In this document: positions 9,205-18,426 of the stretch, piece after piece
How the letters are laid out: every line of letters begins with the position of its first letter
Numbering within the stretch: the first letter of the stretch is position 1
NCBI RefSeq assembly: GCF_902459685.1
Contig: NZ_CABPSF010000002.1
Coordinates: 310,001 to 374,000 of the forward strand
DNA: 64,000 nucleotides
Reading direction: 5' to 3'
DNA from: Pandoraea iniqua
GTDB taxonomy: Bacteria > Pseudomonadota > Gammaproteobacteria > Burkholderiales > Burkholderiaceae
Position numbers and translations under genes: made by a program
The notes under the pieces: generated by a model
Database searches by the model: none
The model's input: the letters and a program-made list of their open reading frames with translations, nothing else
What the model was told of the DNA's origin: nothing

Positions 9205-9963
9205 TCAGATGCAGCGCCCGCCGTCCACTTCGAGGCAGACGCCGGTGATGAACGCGGCATCGTCGCTGGCCAGATAAAGGCAGGCGTTGGCGATGTCCTG
9301 CGGGGTGGAGAAGCGTCCGAGGGGAATGCCGGCGAGAAATTTGGCGCGGTTCTCGGGGGTGTTGGGCACGCCCATGAAGTCGGCGGTCAGGCCCGTGTCG
9401 CCGATGACCGGATTGACGCAGTTCACGCGAATGTTGTTCGGCCCGAATTCGGCGGCCATGGCCTTGCTGGCGGTGATCACGGCGCCTTTGCTGCCGTTGT
9501 ACCAGACGAGCCCCGGGCGTGGCCGCACGCCTGCGGTGGAGGCGATGTTGATCATCACACCGCCGCCGCGTTGCAGGAAGTAGGGGACCATCGCCCGCGC
9601 GCTCCAGAAGATGCTCTTGACGTTGACCGCATACACGCGATCGAACTCGGCTTCCGTCACTTCCAGCAGCGGCTTGTTGCGATGGGTGGTGCCCGCGTTG
9701 TTCACCACGATGTCCAACTGGCCGAAGCGCGTCACGGCCTCGTCGAGCAGGGTGACGTGATCGCCCTCGCGCGACACGTCGCCGTAGACGAACGCGGCAC
9801 GTCCGCCCGCGTCGGTAATCTCGTTGGCAACGCGCTCGCCCGCTTCGCGATTCAGATCGTTGACGATCACCGCAGCGCCTTCGCGTGCGAACGTCTTAGC
9901 GATACCTTCACCGAAACCCGAGCCCGCCCCTGTGACAATCGCCACTTTGTCTTGCAAACGCAT
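9205..9963 (-). CDS. Short-chain dehydrogenase/reductase (SDR)
   Basis: The 252-residue protein has the SDR NAD(P)-binding motif TGAGSGFGEGIA near residue 12, NNAG near 90, and the catalytic Ser...Tyr-x3-Lys set (ASTAG and YNGSK). Asp in the ND after the second strand suggests NAD rather than NADP. The ATG at 9963 has GGAGGAGA 6 bases upstream, so the longer open frame is ignored. It follows the aldehyde dehydrogenase gene by about 43 bases on the same strand, so the two are probably one operon oxidising an alcohol and an aldehyde of the same pathway. The C-terminal DGGRCI end is typical. Confidence 0.9.
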   Translation of the reverse strand: MRLQDKVAIVTGAGSGFGEGIAKTFAREGAAVIVNDLNREAGERVANEITDAGGRAAFVYGDVSREGDHVTLLDEAVTRFGQLDIVVNNAGTTHRNKPLLEVTEAEFDRVYAVNVKSIFWSARAMVPYFLQRGGGVMINIASTAGVRPRPGLVWYNGSKGAVITASKAMAAEFGPNNIRVNCVNPVIGDTGLTADFMGVPNTPENRAKFLAGIPLGRFSTPQDIANACLYLASDDAAFITGVCLEVDGGRCI

Positions 9964-10006
9964 GCCTTGTCTCCTCCGTGCCTGATGAGAATCAGGTGTC
10001 AGGGAA

Positions 10007-11446
10007 TCATCCGTGCCGGATAGCAACGGTCTTGAGCGTGGTGAAGCCGTACAGCGCTTCGAAACCTTTCTCGCGTCCGTGGCCGGAGTGCCGCATGCCG
10101 CCGAAGGGCAACTCCACGCCGCCGCCTGCGCCGTAGTTGTTGATGAACACCTGCCCCGCGCGAATCGAGCGGGCGAGACGCATCTGGCGTCCGCCGTCTT
10201 GCGTCCACACGCCAGCGGCGAGGCCGTACAACGTGCCGTTGGCGAGCCGCACGGCATCGGCTTCGTCGGTGAAGGGCATCGCGGCGAGCACCGGCCCGAA
10301 CACCTCCTCGCGGGCGAGCCGATGTCCGGCTGGCACATCGCGCAGCAAGGTCGGCGCCTGATAGAAACCGCTTTCCGGCGCACTGCCGACGACTTCGCCT
10401 TGCGACATCAGCGCAATGCCGTCGTGCTGCGCTTCGGAGAGGAAGTCCCACACGCGCTGCTGTTGCTTCGCGTTGATGAGCGGCCCGAGATCGAGATCGT
10501 CGTGCGAAGGCCCGACGCGCAGCTTTGCAAACGCTTCGGCCAGATGCGCAAGCACCGTTTCATAGGCGTCGTGCTCCACGAGCAGACGGCTGCCGGCAGA
10601 ACAGGTCTGCCCGGCGTTCTGCACGATGGCGTTCACGACGACCGGCAACACGGCGTCCATGTCGGCATCGGCGAACACGATCTGCGGCGACTTGCCGCCC
10701 AGCTCAAGCGTGACCGGCGTGTGATTTTCGGCGGCCATCTGCGAGATCAGCATGCCGGTTGCAGGCGAGCCCGTGAACGAGATGTGATCGATGTCCGGGT
10801 GCCGTGCCAGCGCCGCACCGGCCTCGGCGCCGTAACCCGTCACGAGGTTGAGCGCACCGGGCGGGAGACCGGCGTCGGCGGCGAGTTCTGCCACCCGCAG
10901 CAACGACAGGCAGGCGTCTTCGGCCGGTTTGACCACGCACGCGTTGCCGGTGGCGAGCGCCGCAGCGACACTGCGCCCGAAGATCTGCAACGGGTAGTTC
11001 CAGGGAATGATGTGCCCCGTCACGCCATGCGGCTCGCGCACGGTAAAGACGGTGTAGCCCTGCTGATACGGGATGGTTTCGCCGTGCAGCTTGTCGGCGG
11101 CACCGGCGTAGAACTCGAAGTAACGCACGATGGCCGCCGCATCGGCGCGCGCCTGCTTGAGCGGCTTGCCGGTGTCGCGCGCTTCGAGCTGCGCGAGGGC
11201 TTCGTGGTGTTTGGCGAGGGTGTTGGCAATGGCGTAGAGCACGCGGCCCCGCTCGGCAGCGGAGAAGGCCCCCCATTCGCCATCGAACGCCGCGCGGGCC
11301 GTTTTCACGGCGCGGTCGATATCTTCGGCGTCGCCGCGGGCGATTTGTGTGAACGGCTGACCATCGGACGGGTCGATGACGGGAATCGCCGGGCTTTTCG
11401 CCGGCGCGACCCATTGGTTGCCGATGAAGTGTGTAGCTTCTGGCAT
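10007..11446 (-). CDS. NAD(P)-dependent aldehyde dehydrogenase
   Basis: At 479 residues it is full length for the ALDH superfamily. Visible hallmarks are PWNYPLQIFGR (about 148-158), the Glu general base in LELGGKSPQ (about 247-255) and the catalytic Cys in NAGQTCSAGSR (about 275-285), plus the FGPVL motif. Such enzymes oxidise aldehydes such as betaine aldehyde, gamma-aminobutyraldehyde or 2-oxoglutarate semialdehyde; the sequence does not fix the substrate. It is the first gene of the leftward unit and is divergent from the FAD-linked dehydrogenase at 11670. Together with the polyamine-type ABC importer nearby, an aminoaldehyde is one possible substrate. Confidence 0.9.
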   Translation of the reverse strand: MPEATHFIGNQWVAPAKSPAIPVIDPSDGQPFTQIARGDAEDIDRAVKTARAAFDGEWGAFSAAERGRVLYAIANTLAKHHEALAQLEARDTGKPLKQARADAAAIVRYFEFYAGAADKLHGETIPYQQGYTVFTVREPHGVTGHIIPWNYPLQIFGRSVAAALATGNACVVKPAEDACLSLLRVAELAADAGLPPGALNLVTGYGAEAGAALARHPDIDHISFTGSPATGMLISQMAAENHTPVTLELGGKSPQIVFADADMDAVLPVVVNAIVQNAGQTCSAGSRLLVEHDAYETVLAHLAEAFAKLRVGPSHDDLDLGPLINAKQQQRVWDFLSEAQHDGIALMSQGEVVGSAPESGFYQAPTLLRDVPAGHRLAREEVFGPVLAAMPFTDEADAVRLANGTLYGLAAGVWTQDGGRQMRLARSIRAGQVFINNYGAGGGVELPFGGMRHSGHGREKGFEALYGFTTLKTVAIRHG

Positions 11447-11570
11447 GTCGACTGCACCTCGCGTCGGGTTGGACGATCGGATGATTTCGGATGACGTCGG
11501 TCATTATCACTTAACTCACGAGGGCATTGACCGTCGTATGAGGCGCATCCGCATAAACACCTAATTCAAT

Positions 11571-11600
11571 CGCAATGCAATTAAAGAGATTTTATTGCAA
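11571..11600. promoter_or_regulatory. Candidate IclR operator in the ALDH / FAD-dehydrogenase divergent promoter
   Basis: In the 223-bp divergent region, an AT-rich inverted repeat TGCAAT-N12-ATTGCA (11576-11599) stands out from the GC-rich background. A related string (ATTGTAATG repeats and TGCAATTG) lies upstream of the IclR gene at 19369-19398. The assignment to IclR is inferred. Confidence 0.45.
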
Positions 11601-11669
11601 TTTTTTCTCGCCTATCCTTGATCACATCGGATCGCCAGACGAGTGGATTCATTCAGGAGCAGGTGGGCA

Positions 11670-13106
11670 ATGAACGACGCTGTAACGCATGAGACGCTGA
11701 TTGGGCAGATGCAGGCCACGCTGGGCACGACGGCTGTGCTCACCGGCGCCGCCGACACCGACGGCTACACCGAAGACTGGCGCGGCCGTTACCACGGCGA
11801 AGCGCTGTGCGTCGTGCTGCCGTCGTCGACCGAACAGGTCAGCGCCGTCGTGAAGCTCTGCGCTGCTGCGGGCGTCCCCATCCTGCCGCAAGGCGGCAAC
11901 ACGAGCCTGTGTGGCGGCTCGGTTCCGGCCAACGACGGCCGTGCGCCCGTCATCATCAATCTGGCGCGCATGCGTCACATCCGCCAAGTCGATGCCGCCA
12001 ACGGGTCGATGGTGGTGGAAGCCGGTTGCATTCTGAAGACCGTGCAAGACACCGCCGCTGATGTCGGCCGTCTGTACCCGGTGAGCCTCGGCGCGGAAGG
12101 GTCGTGCCAGATCGGCGGCACGCTCTCGACCAATGCGGGCGGCACCAGCGTGCTGCGCTACGGCAACACGCGCGAGAACGTGCTCGGCCTCGAAGTCGTG
12201 CTCGCCGACGGCACCGTCTGGGACGGGCTGCGCGCACTGCGCAAAGACAACACCGGTATCGATCTCAAGCATCTGTTCATCGGCGCCGAAGGCACGTTGG
12301 GCATCATCACGGCGGCGGCGCTCAAACTGCATCCGCTGCCCACGCATCACTCGCTCGCGTGGTTTGCGCCGCGCGATCCGGCGGCCGCGCTGCAAATTCT
12401 CGGCATGTTCCAGAGCGCCTGCGGCTCGCGCCTGTCGGCCTTCGAAATCATGAACCGTCACCAGCTCGATCTGGTGCTCGCCAATGTGCCCAATCGCCGC
12501 AATCCGCTGGCAGGCGAGCATACGTGGCATGTGCTGGTCGAATTGGGCGACACCCGCGACGCCGACGTGCTCGAAGCGGTGCTGACTGAAACGCTGGGTG
12601 TGGCGATCGAACAAGGACTGGTCGAAGACGCGGTCATCGCCGCGAACGAGACCCAGCGCGCCGACCTGTGGGAAGTGCGTCACAGCGTGAGCGAAGCCAA
12701 CAAGAAGGCCGCTGTCGGCCTGACCACCGATTGCGCCGTGCCGGTCTCGAGCGTGCCCGAATTCATCGCGGCGGCCACGCGTGCCGTGCATGACATCGTG
12801 CCGGGCCTCGACATCGCGATCGTCGGCCACATGGGCGACGGCAACGTGCACTTCATCCCGATGTTCTCGTTCGACGCATGGGAAGCGCTCAGCGATTCGG
12901 CGAGCATGGGCGACGCGATGCGTGCCTGCGTGAACGACGTGGCAGCACGCCTGTCGGGCACGTTCAGCGCCGAGCATGGTGTGGGCCAGACGGGCCTGCC
13001 GCTGATGGCGCGCTACAAGTCGACGGCCGAACTTGCCCTCATGCGCACCGTGAAGGCGGCACTCGATCCGCGGCAGTTGCTCAACCCGGGCCGCCTGATT
13101 CCCTGA
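11670..13106 (+). CDS. FAD-linked 2-hydroxyacid dehydrogenase (GlcD/D-LDH type)
   Basis: The 478-residue protein has the PCMH-type FAD-binding fold: ILPQGGNTSLCGGSVP (about 75-90) and the GGTLSTNAGGTSVLRYGN segment (about 150-167). Its C-terminal domain has GHMGDGNVHF (about 387-396) and an HGVGQTG motif near the end. These features define the GlcD / D-lactate dehydrogenase / D-2-hydroxyglutarate dehydrogenase family, which oxidises D-2-hydroxy acids to 2-oxo acids. The start at 11670 has AGGAG 10 bases upstream. It heads the rightward half of the island and may supply a 2-oxo acid to the DapA-family lyase. Confidence 0.88.
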   Translation: MNDAVTHETLIGQMQATLGTTAVLTGAADTDGYTEDWRGRYHGEALCVVLPSSTEQVSAVVKLCAAAGVPILPQGGNTSLCGGSVPANDGRAPVIINLARMRHIRQVDAANGSMVVEAGCILKTVQDTAADVGRLYPVSLGAEGSCQIGGTLSTNAGGTSVLRYGNTRENVLGLEVVLADGTVWDGLRALRKDNTGIDLKHLFIGAEGTLGIITAAALKLHPLPTHHSLAWFAPRDPAAALQILGMFQSACGSRLSAFEIMNRHQLDLVLANVPNRRNPLAGEHTWHVLVELGDTRDADVLEAVLTETLGVAIEQGLVEDAVIAANETQRADLWEVRHSVSEANKKAAVGLTTDCAVPVSSVPEFIAAATRAVHDIVPGLDIAIVGHMGDGNVHFIPMFSFDAWEALSDSASMGDAMRACVNDVAARLSGTFSAEHGVGQTGLPLMARYKSTAELALMRTVKAALDPRQLLNPGRLIP

Positions 13107-13275
13107 TTCACCGATCCCCCGAATTCATCCCCTCGTTTCACAGTTGTTTCATAGCTTTATCGCAAGTGTTGTTGAGTTGCCATAACTGCGCGCGCGGCGG
13201 CCGGTGCCTAAGTTCCTGACCGTACCGACTGCACCGATCGTCGCCGCGCCCAACCCTCCCAGACCGGAGACCACG

Positions 13276-14415
13276 ATGAAACGCAAGACCTCCGCACTCC
13301 CCAGTAATCCCAGCGATCTCGCAGACAACCAAAGCACCGAAGCGCTTGCGCAACCGGGTCGCCGCACCGCCATGAAGACGGCGCTCGTGGGTGCCGCTGC
13401 CGTGGCGTTCCCGTTCGTGTGGACGCCCTCGCGCGCCGCCACCAAGCGCATCGTGGTGCGCGACGACGGGGGTATCTACACCAAGGCGTACGACGCCGTG
13501 TACTACAAGCCGTTCTTCGAGAAGACCGGTATTCAGGTGGTGGGCGTGCAGGCCAATGCCGAGCCGACCGCGCAGATCAAGAGCATGGTCGATGCGGGCA
13601 GCTACACGTGGGACATGGCCAAGATCAGCCAGCCGGCCATTCTGCTGCTGACTTCGGGGGGCAAGGAGTATCTGGAGCGCCACGGTCTCGAAGCCGACCC
13701 GGTCATCGCCAAGATTCCGCCGCAGTACATGTCGCCGTTCGGCGTGGGCACCAACGTGTATTCCACGGTGCTCGCCTATCGCACCGACGCGTTCAAGGGC
13801 CGCAAAGCACCGACGTCGTGGGCCGACCTGTGGAACGTGAAGGATTTCCCGGGCCGCCGTTCGATTCGCAAGTATCCGTTCGACACCATCGAAGAAGCGT
13901 TGCTCGCCGACGGCGTGGCGGCGGGTTCGGTGTATCCGGCCGACTTCGATCGTGCGTTCAAGAGTCTGGACAAGATCGCCAAGCACGTTGACGTGTGGTG
14001 GACCACCGGCGCACAAGTCGAGCAGATGCTCGGTTCGGGCGAAGTGGACATGGTGGCCACGTGGGCCTCGCGTGCACAGTCGGCACAAGCCAACGGCGTG
14101 CCGGTGCAGATCGTGTGGAACCAGAACATCTGGGGTTGCGACAACTGGTCGATTCTCAAGGGCACGCCCAACGCGGCCGCCTGCCGTGAGTTCATCAAGT
14201 TTGCGAGCGACCCGAAGCGTCAGGCCGAACTGGTCAAGTATTTCCCGGCCGGTATGACGCAGCCCGAGGCGTTCAACTACGTCAAGCCCGAGATCGCCAA
14301 AAACTGCCCGACGTTCCCCGAGAACATGAAGAGCGGCGTGCATATCGACGCAAAGTTCTGGCAACAGAACCAGAGCGCGGCGCTCGAGCGTTTCAATCGC
14401 TGGATCCTGACCTGA
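13276..14415 (+). CDS. ABC importer, periplasmic substrate-binding protein (polyamine/iron type)
   Basis: This 379-residue protein starts with a long N-region ending in GRRTAMKTALVGAAAVAFPF (about 30-50). The twin-arginine plus hydrophobic core suggests Tat export, with cleavage after a SRAA-like site. The mature part resembles family-1/8 binding proteins of the PotD/FbpA kind (WDMAKISQP, VGTNVYSTVLAYRTDAFKGR, TTGAQVEQMLGSGEVDM). GGAGA precedes the ATG. It is followed by its ATPase (45 bases) and fused permease (3 bases), so it supplies a dedicated importer. Ligand unknown; a small cation or carboxylate is likely from family membership. Confidence 0.88.
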   Translation: MKRKTSALPSNPSDLADNQSTEALAQPGRRTAMKTALVGAAAVAFPFVWTPSRAATKRIVVRDDGGIYTKAYDAVYYKPFFEKTGIQVVGVQANAEPTAQIKSMVDAGSYTWDMAKISQPAILLLTSGGKEYLERHGLEADPVIAKIPPQYMSPFGVGTNVYSTVLAYRTDAFKGRKAPTSWADLWNVKDFPGRRSIRKYPFDTIEEALLADGVAAGSVYPADFDRAFKSLDKIAKHVDVWWTTGAQVEQMLGSGEVDMVATWASRAQSAQANGVPVQIVWNQNIWGCDNWSILKGTPNAAACREFIKFASDPKRQAELVKYFPAGMTQPEAFNYVKPEIAKNCPTFPENMKSGVHIDAKFWQQNQSAALERFNRWILT

Positions 14416-14460
14416 TCCTCACCTGCGGTTCCGTTTCACGTTTTTACGGGTGCTGATCTC

Positions 14461-15564
14461 ATGACCGTTGCCAATCTCCAAGTTTCGGGCCTCTGCAAGC
14501 GCTACGGCGATTTCGTCGCACTTGCACCGACCGATCTCGACGTCGCCCAGGGCGAATTTCTGACCTTGCTCGGGCCTAGCGGCTCGGGCAAGACCACGCT
14601 GCTCTCGCTGATCGCCGGTCTGTCGCAGCCCGATGCGGGCGCTATCCGCATCAACGGGGCCGATGTCACGTACGGTGCGCCGTACGAGCGCGACATCGGC
14701 ATGGTGTTCCAGAACTACGCGCTGTTCCCTCACATGACCGTGGCGGAGAACATCGCGTTCCCGTTGCAGATGCGTCGCACCGACAGCGCCACCGCGCGCC
14801 AGAAGGTGATGCAGGCGCTGGAGATGGTGCACCTGCCGCACGTGGCCGAGCGCTATCCGCGCGAGCTCTCCGGTGGTCAGCAGCAGCGCATTGCACTCGC
14901 GCGCTGCATGGTCTACCGGCCGTCGATCATTCTGATGGACGAGCCGCTGGGGGCGCTCGACAAGAAGCTGCGCGATCACATGCAGCTCGAAATCAAGCGC
15001 ATTCACCGCGAACTGGGCACGACCATCGTGTACGTGACGCACGATCAGGAAGAAGCGATGACGATGTCCGATCGCATCTGCCTGATGAACGCAGGCGAGA
15101 TCGCGCAACTGGGCACGCCCGACGATCTGTATTTCCGTCCGAAGAGTGTGTTCGTGGCCGACTTCCTCGGCGAATCGAACCTGCTCGACGCCACGGTGCT
15201 GGAGCGTGCCGGCGATCAGGTGCGCGTGGCGATGCCGGGCGTGGAGGGCGGTGCCGCGATGGTCTACGACCCGCAGGTCGAGCGCGGCAAGCCGGTCAAG
15301 CTGATGTTGCGTCCGCAGAACCTGCACGTGCAGGAAGGGGCGGCGAGTGCTGACGGCGTAGCGACGATTTCGGCGAAGCTCACCGACATCATGGTCACGG
15401 GCGGCATGACCAAGCTGTATCTGCAATCGCAGGCCACGGGCAGCGACACGAGCAAGTCGCTGATCGCGGCGTTTCCGACGCATCGCCGCGGCAACCGCTT
15501 CGAGATCGGGCAGACGCTCGGCCTTGCATGGCGTGCCGACGACGCTGTGGCCATCGCGGGGTAA
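14461..15564 (+). CDS. ABC importer ATPase (PotA-like)
   Basis: The 367-residue protein has Walker A GPSGSGKTT (about 38-46), a Q-loop QNYALFPHMTV, the signature LSGGQQQRIALAR (about 138-150), Walker B IILMDEPLGALD (about 156-167) and the switch His in THDQEEA. A C-terminal TOBE/OB region (about 290-360) is typical of polyamine, iron and sugar importers. It energises uptake through the permease encoded 3 bases downstream and belongs to the 13276-17394 operon. Confidence 0.93.
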   Translation: MTVANLQVSGLCKRYGDFVALAPTDLDVAQGEFLTLLGPSGSGKTTLLSLIAGLSQPDAGAIRINGADVTYGAPYERDIGMVFQNYALFPHMTVAENIAFPLQMRRTDSATARQKVMQALEMVHLPHVAERYPRELSGGQQQRIALARCMVYRPSIILMDEPLGALDKKLRDHMQLEIKRIHRELGTTIVYVTHDQEEAMTMSDRICLMNAGEIAQLGTPDDLYFRPKSVFVADFLGESNLLDATVLERAGDQVRVAMPGVEGGAAMVYDPQVERGKPVKLMLRPQNLHVQEGAASADGVATISAKLTDIMVTGGMTKLYLQSQATGSDTSKSLIAAFPTHRRGNRFEIGQTLGLAWRADDAVAIAG

Positions 15565-15567
15565 GTC

Positions 15568-17394
15568 ATGAGTGCTTCCGCCGTGGTCCGTCCTTCTTCG
15601 CCTTCATCGAGCCCCGTGCACCCCGCGCCGCGCCGTCCGCGCTGGCGCGGCCGGTTGCGCCCGGTGCTCATGGCTGCGCCCATCGTCATCCTGCTGATGG
15701 TGATGCTGGTGTATCCGGTCGGCCAGTTGCTGCTGTTGAGCATTCGTGGCGAAGCCGGTTTCACGCTCGCCGAATATCAACGCTTGTTCGCCTCGTCGGT
15801 GTACGTCGAGGTGTTGCTCATCACGCTGAAGGTGTCGCTCTACACCACCTTCTTCGCGGTGCTCACCGGTTACCCGATCGCCTACCGGCTCTCGACGCTG
15901 ACCGGCGCGCGCAAGCAGCGTCTGCTGTTCTGGGTGCTGCTCTCGTTCTGGACGAGCTTTCTCGTGCGCACCTTCGCATGGGTCGTGCTGCTCGGCCGTA
16001 ACGGCGTGGTCAATCGCACGCTGATGGATCTGGGCATCATCGATGCGCCGCTGTCGCTGCTCTACAACTTCCCCTCGGTGATCGTCGGCATGGTGCACGC
16101 GCTCATGCCGCTGGCTGTGCTCACCATGCTCTCGGTGATGGAGAACATCGACCGCCGCCTGCCGAGCGCCGCATCGACGCTGGGTGCACGCCCGGGCACG
16201 GTGTTCTGGCGGGTGTATTTCCCGCTGTCGCTGCCGGGGGTGGCTGCCGGTGCGCTGATGGTGTTCGTCACGTCGATCGGCTTCTTCATTACGCCGACGC
16301 TGCTGGGCGGACGTCATGAAACGATGATCACGCAGCTCATCATCGATCAGGTGATGCAGGCGCTGAACTGGGGCTTTGCGGGCGCGATTTCCGTGCTGCT
16401 GCTCGCCGTGGTGCTGGTGGTGTTCTTCATCTACGACCGCATGGTCGGGCTCTCGACGATGGCCGGTGGCGCGGGTGACAGCAAGCCGGGCAAGCGCCGT
16501 GGCGGCTGGACCCGAGTGCTGGGTGAGCACGTGCTGGCAGCGCTGGGCAACGTTACCGATTTGCTGTTGCGTGCGTTGCCGCGCAGCCGCAGCGCGCAGG
16601 GCGATGGGCTTGGCCTGCGTGTGGTGGTGTTCCTGCTGATCGTGTTCCTCGCGGCGCCCGCGATGCTGATGATTCCGATCTCGTTCGATTCGGCATCGGG
16701 ACTGACGTGGCCGCCCAAGGGCTTCTCGTTGCAGTGGTACCAGATGATCTGGGATTCGCCGCTGTGGATGCAGGCGATCACGCGCTCGATGCTCGTCGGT
16801 ATCGGCGCAGGGGTGCTGTCGATGCTGATCGGCACGCCGGCGGCGTTCCTGCTGGTGCGCGGCGGCATGCGGGGCAAGGCGGGCATGCTGGCATTCGTGC
16901 TGGCGCCGATTGTCGTGCCGCGCATGATTCTGGCCGTGGGCGTGTTCTATTTCTTCGCCAAGATCGGTCTGGTCGGATCGAGCATCGGGCTGACGATTGC
17001 TCACACCGTGGTGGCCGTGCCGTATGTCGTCATCACGATGATGGCGGTGCTGCGCAACTACGACACGCGCCTCGATCTGGCGGCGTACAGCCTTGGGGCC
17101 CGCCCGTGGGCGACGCTGCGCCGCGTGACCTTCCCGATTCTGGGGGCCGGCCTGCTGTCGTCGTTCCTGTTCGCTTTCGCCACGTCGTTCGACGAACTCA
17201 CGATTGCGCTGTTCAGCTCGGGCGGTCTGTCGACCACCTTGCCCAAGCAGTTCTGGGACGAGATCACGATGCAGATTTCGCCGGTGATCGCCGCCGTCTC
17301 GACCTGCCTGTTCCTCTTCATTGCCGCACTGATCTGGGTGGCCGAATGGCTGCGTCGCCGCAGTCTGACGACCGCCCCCGCCGAGGCTGCCTGA
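15568..17394 (+). CDS. ABC importer permease, PotB-PotC type fused into one chain
   Basis: At 608 residues this is about twice the usual permease length. It has two sets of about six membrane segments. Each set carries a permease loop: one around residues 185-235 (AASTLGARPGTVFWRVYFPLSLPG) and one around 505-545 (AAYSLGARPWATLRRVTFPIL). A charged linker (about 300-330) joins the halves. In most bacteria PotB and PotC homologues are separate genes; fused versions are known in several proteobacterial polyamine/iron importers. The start is 3 bases after the ATPase stop, giving strong coupling. Confidence 0.9.
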   Translation: MSASAVVRPSSPSSSPVHPAPRRPRWRGRLRPVLMAAPIVILLMVMLVYPVGQLLLLSIRGEAGFTLAEYQRLFASSVYVEVLLITLKVSLYTTFFAVLTGYPIAYRLSTLTGARKQRLLFWVLLSFWTSFLVRTFAWVVLLGRNGVVNRTLMDLGIIDAPLSLLYNFPSVIVGMVHALMPLAVLTMLSVMENIDRRLPSAASTLGARPGTVFWRVYFPLSLPGVAAGALMVFVTSIGFFITPTLLGGRHETMITQLIIDQVMQALNWGFAGAISVLLLAVVLVVFFIYDRMVGLSTMAGGAGDSKPGKRRGGWTRVLGEHVLAALGNVTDLLLRALPRSRSAQGDGLGLRVVVFLLIVFLAAPAMLMIPISFDSASGLTWPPKGFSLQWYQMIWDSPLWMQAITRSMLVGIGAGVLSMLIGTPAAFLLVRGGMRGKAGMLAFVLAPIVVPRMILAVGVFYFFAKIGLVGSSIGLTIAHTVVAVPYVVITMMAVLRNYDTRLDLAAYSLGARPWATLRRVTFPILGAGLLSSFLFAFATSFDELTIALFSSGGLSTTLPKQFWDEITMQISPVIAAVSTCLFLFIAALIWVAEWLRRRSLTTAPAEAA

Positions 17395-17399
17395 TCCAT

Positions 17400-17448
17400 C
17401 GCCGAGGCATCGCGGACACCTCAAAGGTGGCCCGATGATGCCTCGGCG
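17400..17448. repeat. Intercistronic compound hairpin between permease and DapA-like genes
   Basis: A 12-bp perfect stem (CGCCGAGGCATC at 17400-17411 with GATGCCTCGGCG at 17437-17448) encloses a second hairpin, CACCT-CAA-AGGTG (17417-17429). No T-run follows, so it is not a normal terminator; a 3'-end stabiliser or attenuator between the importer genes and the lyase is possible. Confidence 0.6.
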
Positions 17449-17481
17449 GTGCAGTCAACCGATTGATTCGATTCACGCTTG

Positions 17482-18402
17482 ATGGACGTAAAACTCATGC
17501 TTCGCTCTGCACAACTCAAAGGCATTCTCCCGGCCATTCCCACGCCGGTGCATGCCGACGACACCATTCACACCGATGCGGCGCGCGCCTTGCTGCGCTA
17601 CCTGCTGGGGCAGGGCATCGACGGCGTGGTGCCGCTGGGCGGCACCGGTGAATACGGTGCTCTCTCGCGCGCCGAGCGCGTGCGCATGGCCGAACTCACG
17701 GCACAGGAAGTCGAAGGCCGCGATGTGCCGGTGATTGCCGGCGTGCTCGATCCCGGCTATCACGACGCGATTGCCGCCGGCCGCGACTTCGCCGCCGCCG
17801 GTGTCGATGGCCTGCTGGTGCTCACGCCGTACTACACCAACCCGACGCAAGCCGGCATTCGTGACTACTTCCTGCGCTATGCCGACGAGTCGCCGGTGCC
17901 CATCCTGATTTACGAAATTCCGTATCGCACACGCATCGCCATTGCCCCGGAAGTGCTGCATGAGCTTTCGCGCCACGAAAACATCATCGGCATGAAGGCG
18001 TGCAACACCGACATGTGGCATTTCCTGCGCACGGTGGCCGGTGTCGATGAATCGTTTGCGGTGTTGAGCGGCGAAGACTCGCTGTTCCCGCTGCATGTGG
18101 CAGCCGGCGCGCGCGGCGGCATCGTCGTGACGGCGTCGCTGTTGCCCACCGCGTGGCAGCGCATCTTCACGCTGGCCTCCGAAGGCAAGACGGCCGAGGC
18201 GATCGCGCTGCACCGCTCGCTGATTCCGCTGATGAATCTGGCGTTTGCCGAGACCAACCCGGGGCCGATGAAGTCGGTGATGGATCTGATCGGCGTCGAT
18301 GCGCCCGCGATGCTCGCACCGCTGGTGCCTGCGGCGCCCGCACTGTCAGCCGACCTGCGCACGGAACTCAAGAAGCAACTGGCGATTTTCGAAGGACGGT
18401 AA
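17482..18402 (+). CDS. DapA-family aldolase/dehydratase
   Basis: This 306-residue TIM-barrel protein belongs to the dihydrodipicolinate synthase/N-acetylneuraminate lyase superfamily. It has the GGTGEYGAL loop (about 51-59), the Tyr of IYEIPYRT (about 145) and the Schiff-base Lys in IGMKACNTD (about 171). True DapA is unlikely in this catabolic setting; family alternatives are 2-oxo-acid aldolases and sugar-acid dehydratases that yield pyruvate or 2-oxoglutarate semialdehyde. The start at 17482 is uncertain because no clear ribosome site is visible; 17497 is possible. It converges with the IclR gene. Confidence 0.88.
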   Translation: MDVKLMLRSAQLKGILPAIPTPVHADDTIHTDAARALLRYLLGQGIDGVVPLGGTGEYGALSRAERVRMAELTAQEVEGRDVPVIAGVLDPGYHDAIAAGRDFAAAGVDGLLVLTPYYTNPTQAGIRDYFLRYADESPVPILIYEIPYRTRIAIAPEVLHELSRHENIIGMKACNTDMWHFLRTVAGVDESFAVLSGEDSLFPLHVAAGARGGIVVTASLLPTAWQRIFTLASEGKTAEAIALHRSLIPLMNLAFAETNPGPMKSVMDLIGVDAPAMLAPLVPAAPALSADLRTELKKQLAIFEGR

Positions 18403-18426
18403 TCGCCGGGCGGTCATCGCGCAAGG

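Noticed and set aside
15604-17424. 606-codon open frame antisense to the ABC permease
   Set aside because: Extremely His/Arg/Gln-rich, which is the mirror of hydrophobic permease codons; not a real protein.
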